This document shows, one piece after another, positions 4,626 to 5,001 of a stretch of DNA of 5,001 nt. Position 1 is the first letter of the stretch, and each line of letters starts with the position of its first letter. The position numbers were made by a program, and so were the translations under genes. The notes under the pieces were generated by a model that was given only the letters and a program-made list of their open reading frames with translations, made no database searches and was not told the origin of the DNA. Source of the DNA: Candidatus Adiutrix sp. (GTDB lineage: Bacteria > Desulfobacterota > Desulfarculia > Adiutricales > Adiutricaceae); NCBI GenBank assembly GCA_031285975.1, contig JAITVE010000326.1:1-5001 (forward strand), in the 5' to 3' direction.

Positions 4626-5001
4626 TTACAAATACGCCGTGCCTCGGGCGACCAGTTTCACCGTGCCGCTGATGGTGATTTTTTTTGGCTGATTGGCGGC
4701 CCAGTCCACGGTGACGGAGATGACGCCGCCGGGCTGGGAAATGTCCGCGGACACGGCCCCGGAGGCCGTCCGGGCCAGCCAGGCCCCCACCGCCGCCGTG
4801 CCGGAGCCGCAGCCCCGCTCCCACACCCGGCTCATGGTGGACTTGACGTACACCAGCGGCGTGATGGACTGACGCACCCAATCGTACAGGATCACCCCCA
4901 AAGCCTCCGCCGGAAAGCGTTTCCGCCACTCGGTCACGGCCCGCTCGGCAAAGGCTGCCTTGTCCCCGGCGATCTGGTCGCTTTTGACGATGAGGTGGGT
5001 G
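4626..5001 (-). CDS. DapF-fold epimerase/racemase-like protein, C-terminal part, cut by window edge
   Basis: 124 C-terminal residues are visible in one open frame running off the right edge; the start lies outside. The visible part begins with THLIV, which fits the GxPHLV segment of the second domain of diaminopimelate epimerase, and contains WERGCGSGTAAVGAW (60-74). In that motif Cys64 in GCGSGT takes the place of the second catalytic cysteine of DapF, and GSGT forms the usual anion-binding turn. Canonical DapF has a longer ERGxGET...ACGSGA motif; here ERG runs directly into CGSGT, so several residues are absent. This points to a DapF-like cofactor-independent amino acid racemase or epimerase, perhaps of the CntK histidine racemase type, rather than the housekeeping lysine/peptidoglycan enzyme. 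Domain 1 with the first cysteine cannot be seen. Codon use looks like its neighbours. The fold call is fairly firm; the substrate is unknown. Confidence 0.75.
   Translation of the reverse strand, partial: THLIVKSDQIAGDKAAFAERAVTEWRKRFPAEALGVILYDWVRQSITPLVYVKSTMSRVWERGCGSGTAAVGAWLARTASGAVSADISQPGGVISVTVDWAANQPKKITISGTVKLVARGTAYL

Overview
All five genes in this window lie on the minus strand. They suggest a GC-rich anaerobe of the Desulfovibrionaceae (Desulfovibrio/Bilophila-like). The evidence is a 52-aa rubredoxin very close to Desulfovibrio rubredoxins, a rubredoxin:oxygen oxidoreductase type flavodiiron protein, a stand-alone rubrerythrin-like diiron protein, and GC-rich coding sequence broken by an AT-rich intergenic stretch. 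The family assignment is inferred from gene content and remembered family sequences; no search was run.

In transcription order (right to left): (1) 5001-4626, the C-terminal part of a DapF-fold epimerase/racemase, cut by the window edge. (2) 4625-4308, a 318-bp AT-rich intergenic region with a 14-bp inverted repeat behind the epimerase gene, a plausible sigma70 promoter and a leader hairpin. (3) 4307-4149, rubredoxin. (4) 4148-4058, a spacer with a 13-bp GC-rich hairpin. (5) 4057-3551, a ferritin-like/rubrerythrin-like diiron protein without a rubredoxin domain. (6) 3550-3315, a 236-bp spacer with two stem-loops and a 22-bp palindrome just ahead of the next ribosome-binding site. (7) 3314-2088, the flavodiiron protein, closed by a clear intrinsic terminator at 2063-2031. 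(8) 1928-975, a TerC/Alx family membrane protein whose ribosome-binding site is flanked by a hairpin. (9) 913-1, the 5' part of aroA (EPSP synthase), cut by the window edge.

Rubredoxin, the diiron protein and the flavodiiron protein together read as an oxygen and peroxide defence cassette: rubredoxin carries electrons, the flavodiiron protein reduces O2 to water, and the diiron protein probably handles peroxide. The TerC protein, from a family tied to metal (manganese) export and stress, follows after a terminator and probably has its own promoter. aroA is likely read together with terC across a 61-bp spacer containing a hairpin. I see no mobile element, CRISPR array, tRNA or rRNA, and nothing that amounts to a wholly new system. 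The most unusual points are the diiron gene between rubredoxin and the flavodiiron gene, the palindrome before the flavodiiron gene, the shortened active-site motif of the epimerase-like protein, and the AT-rich intergenic island.
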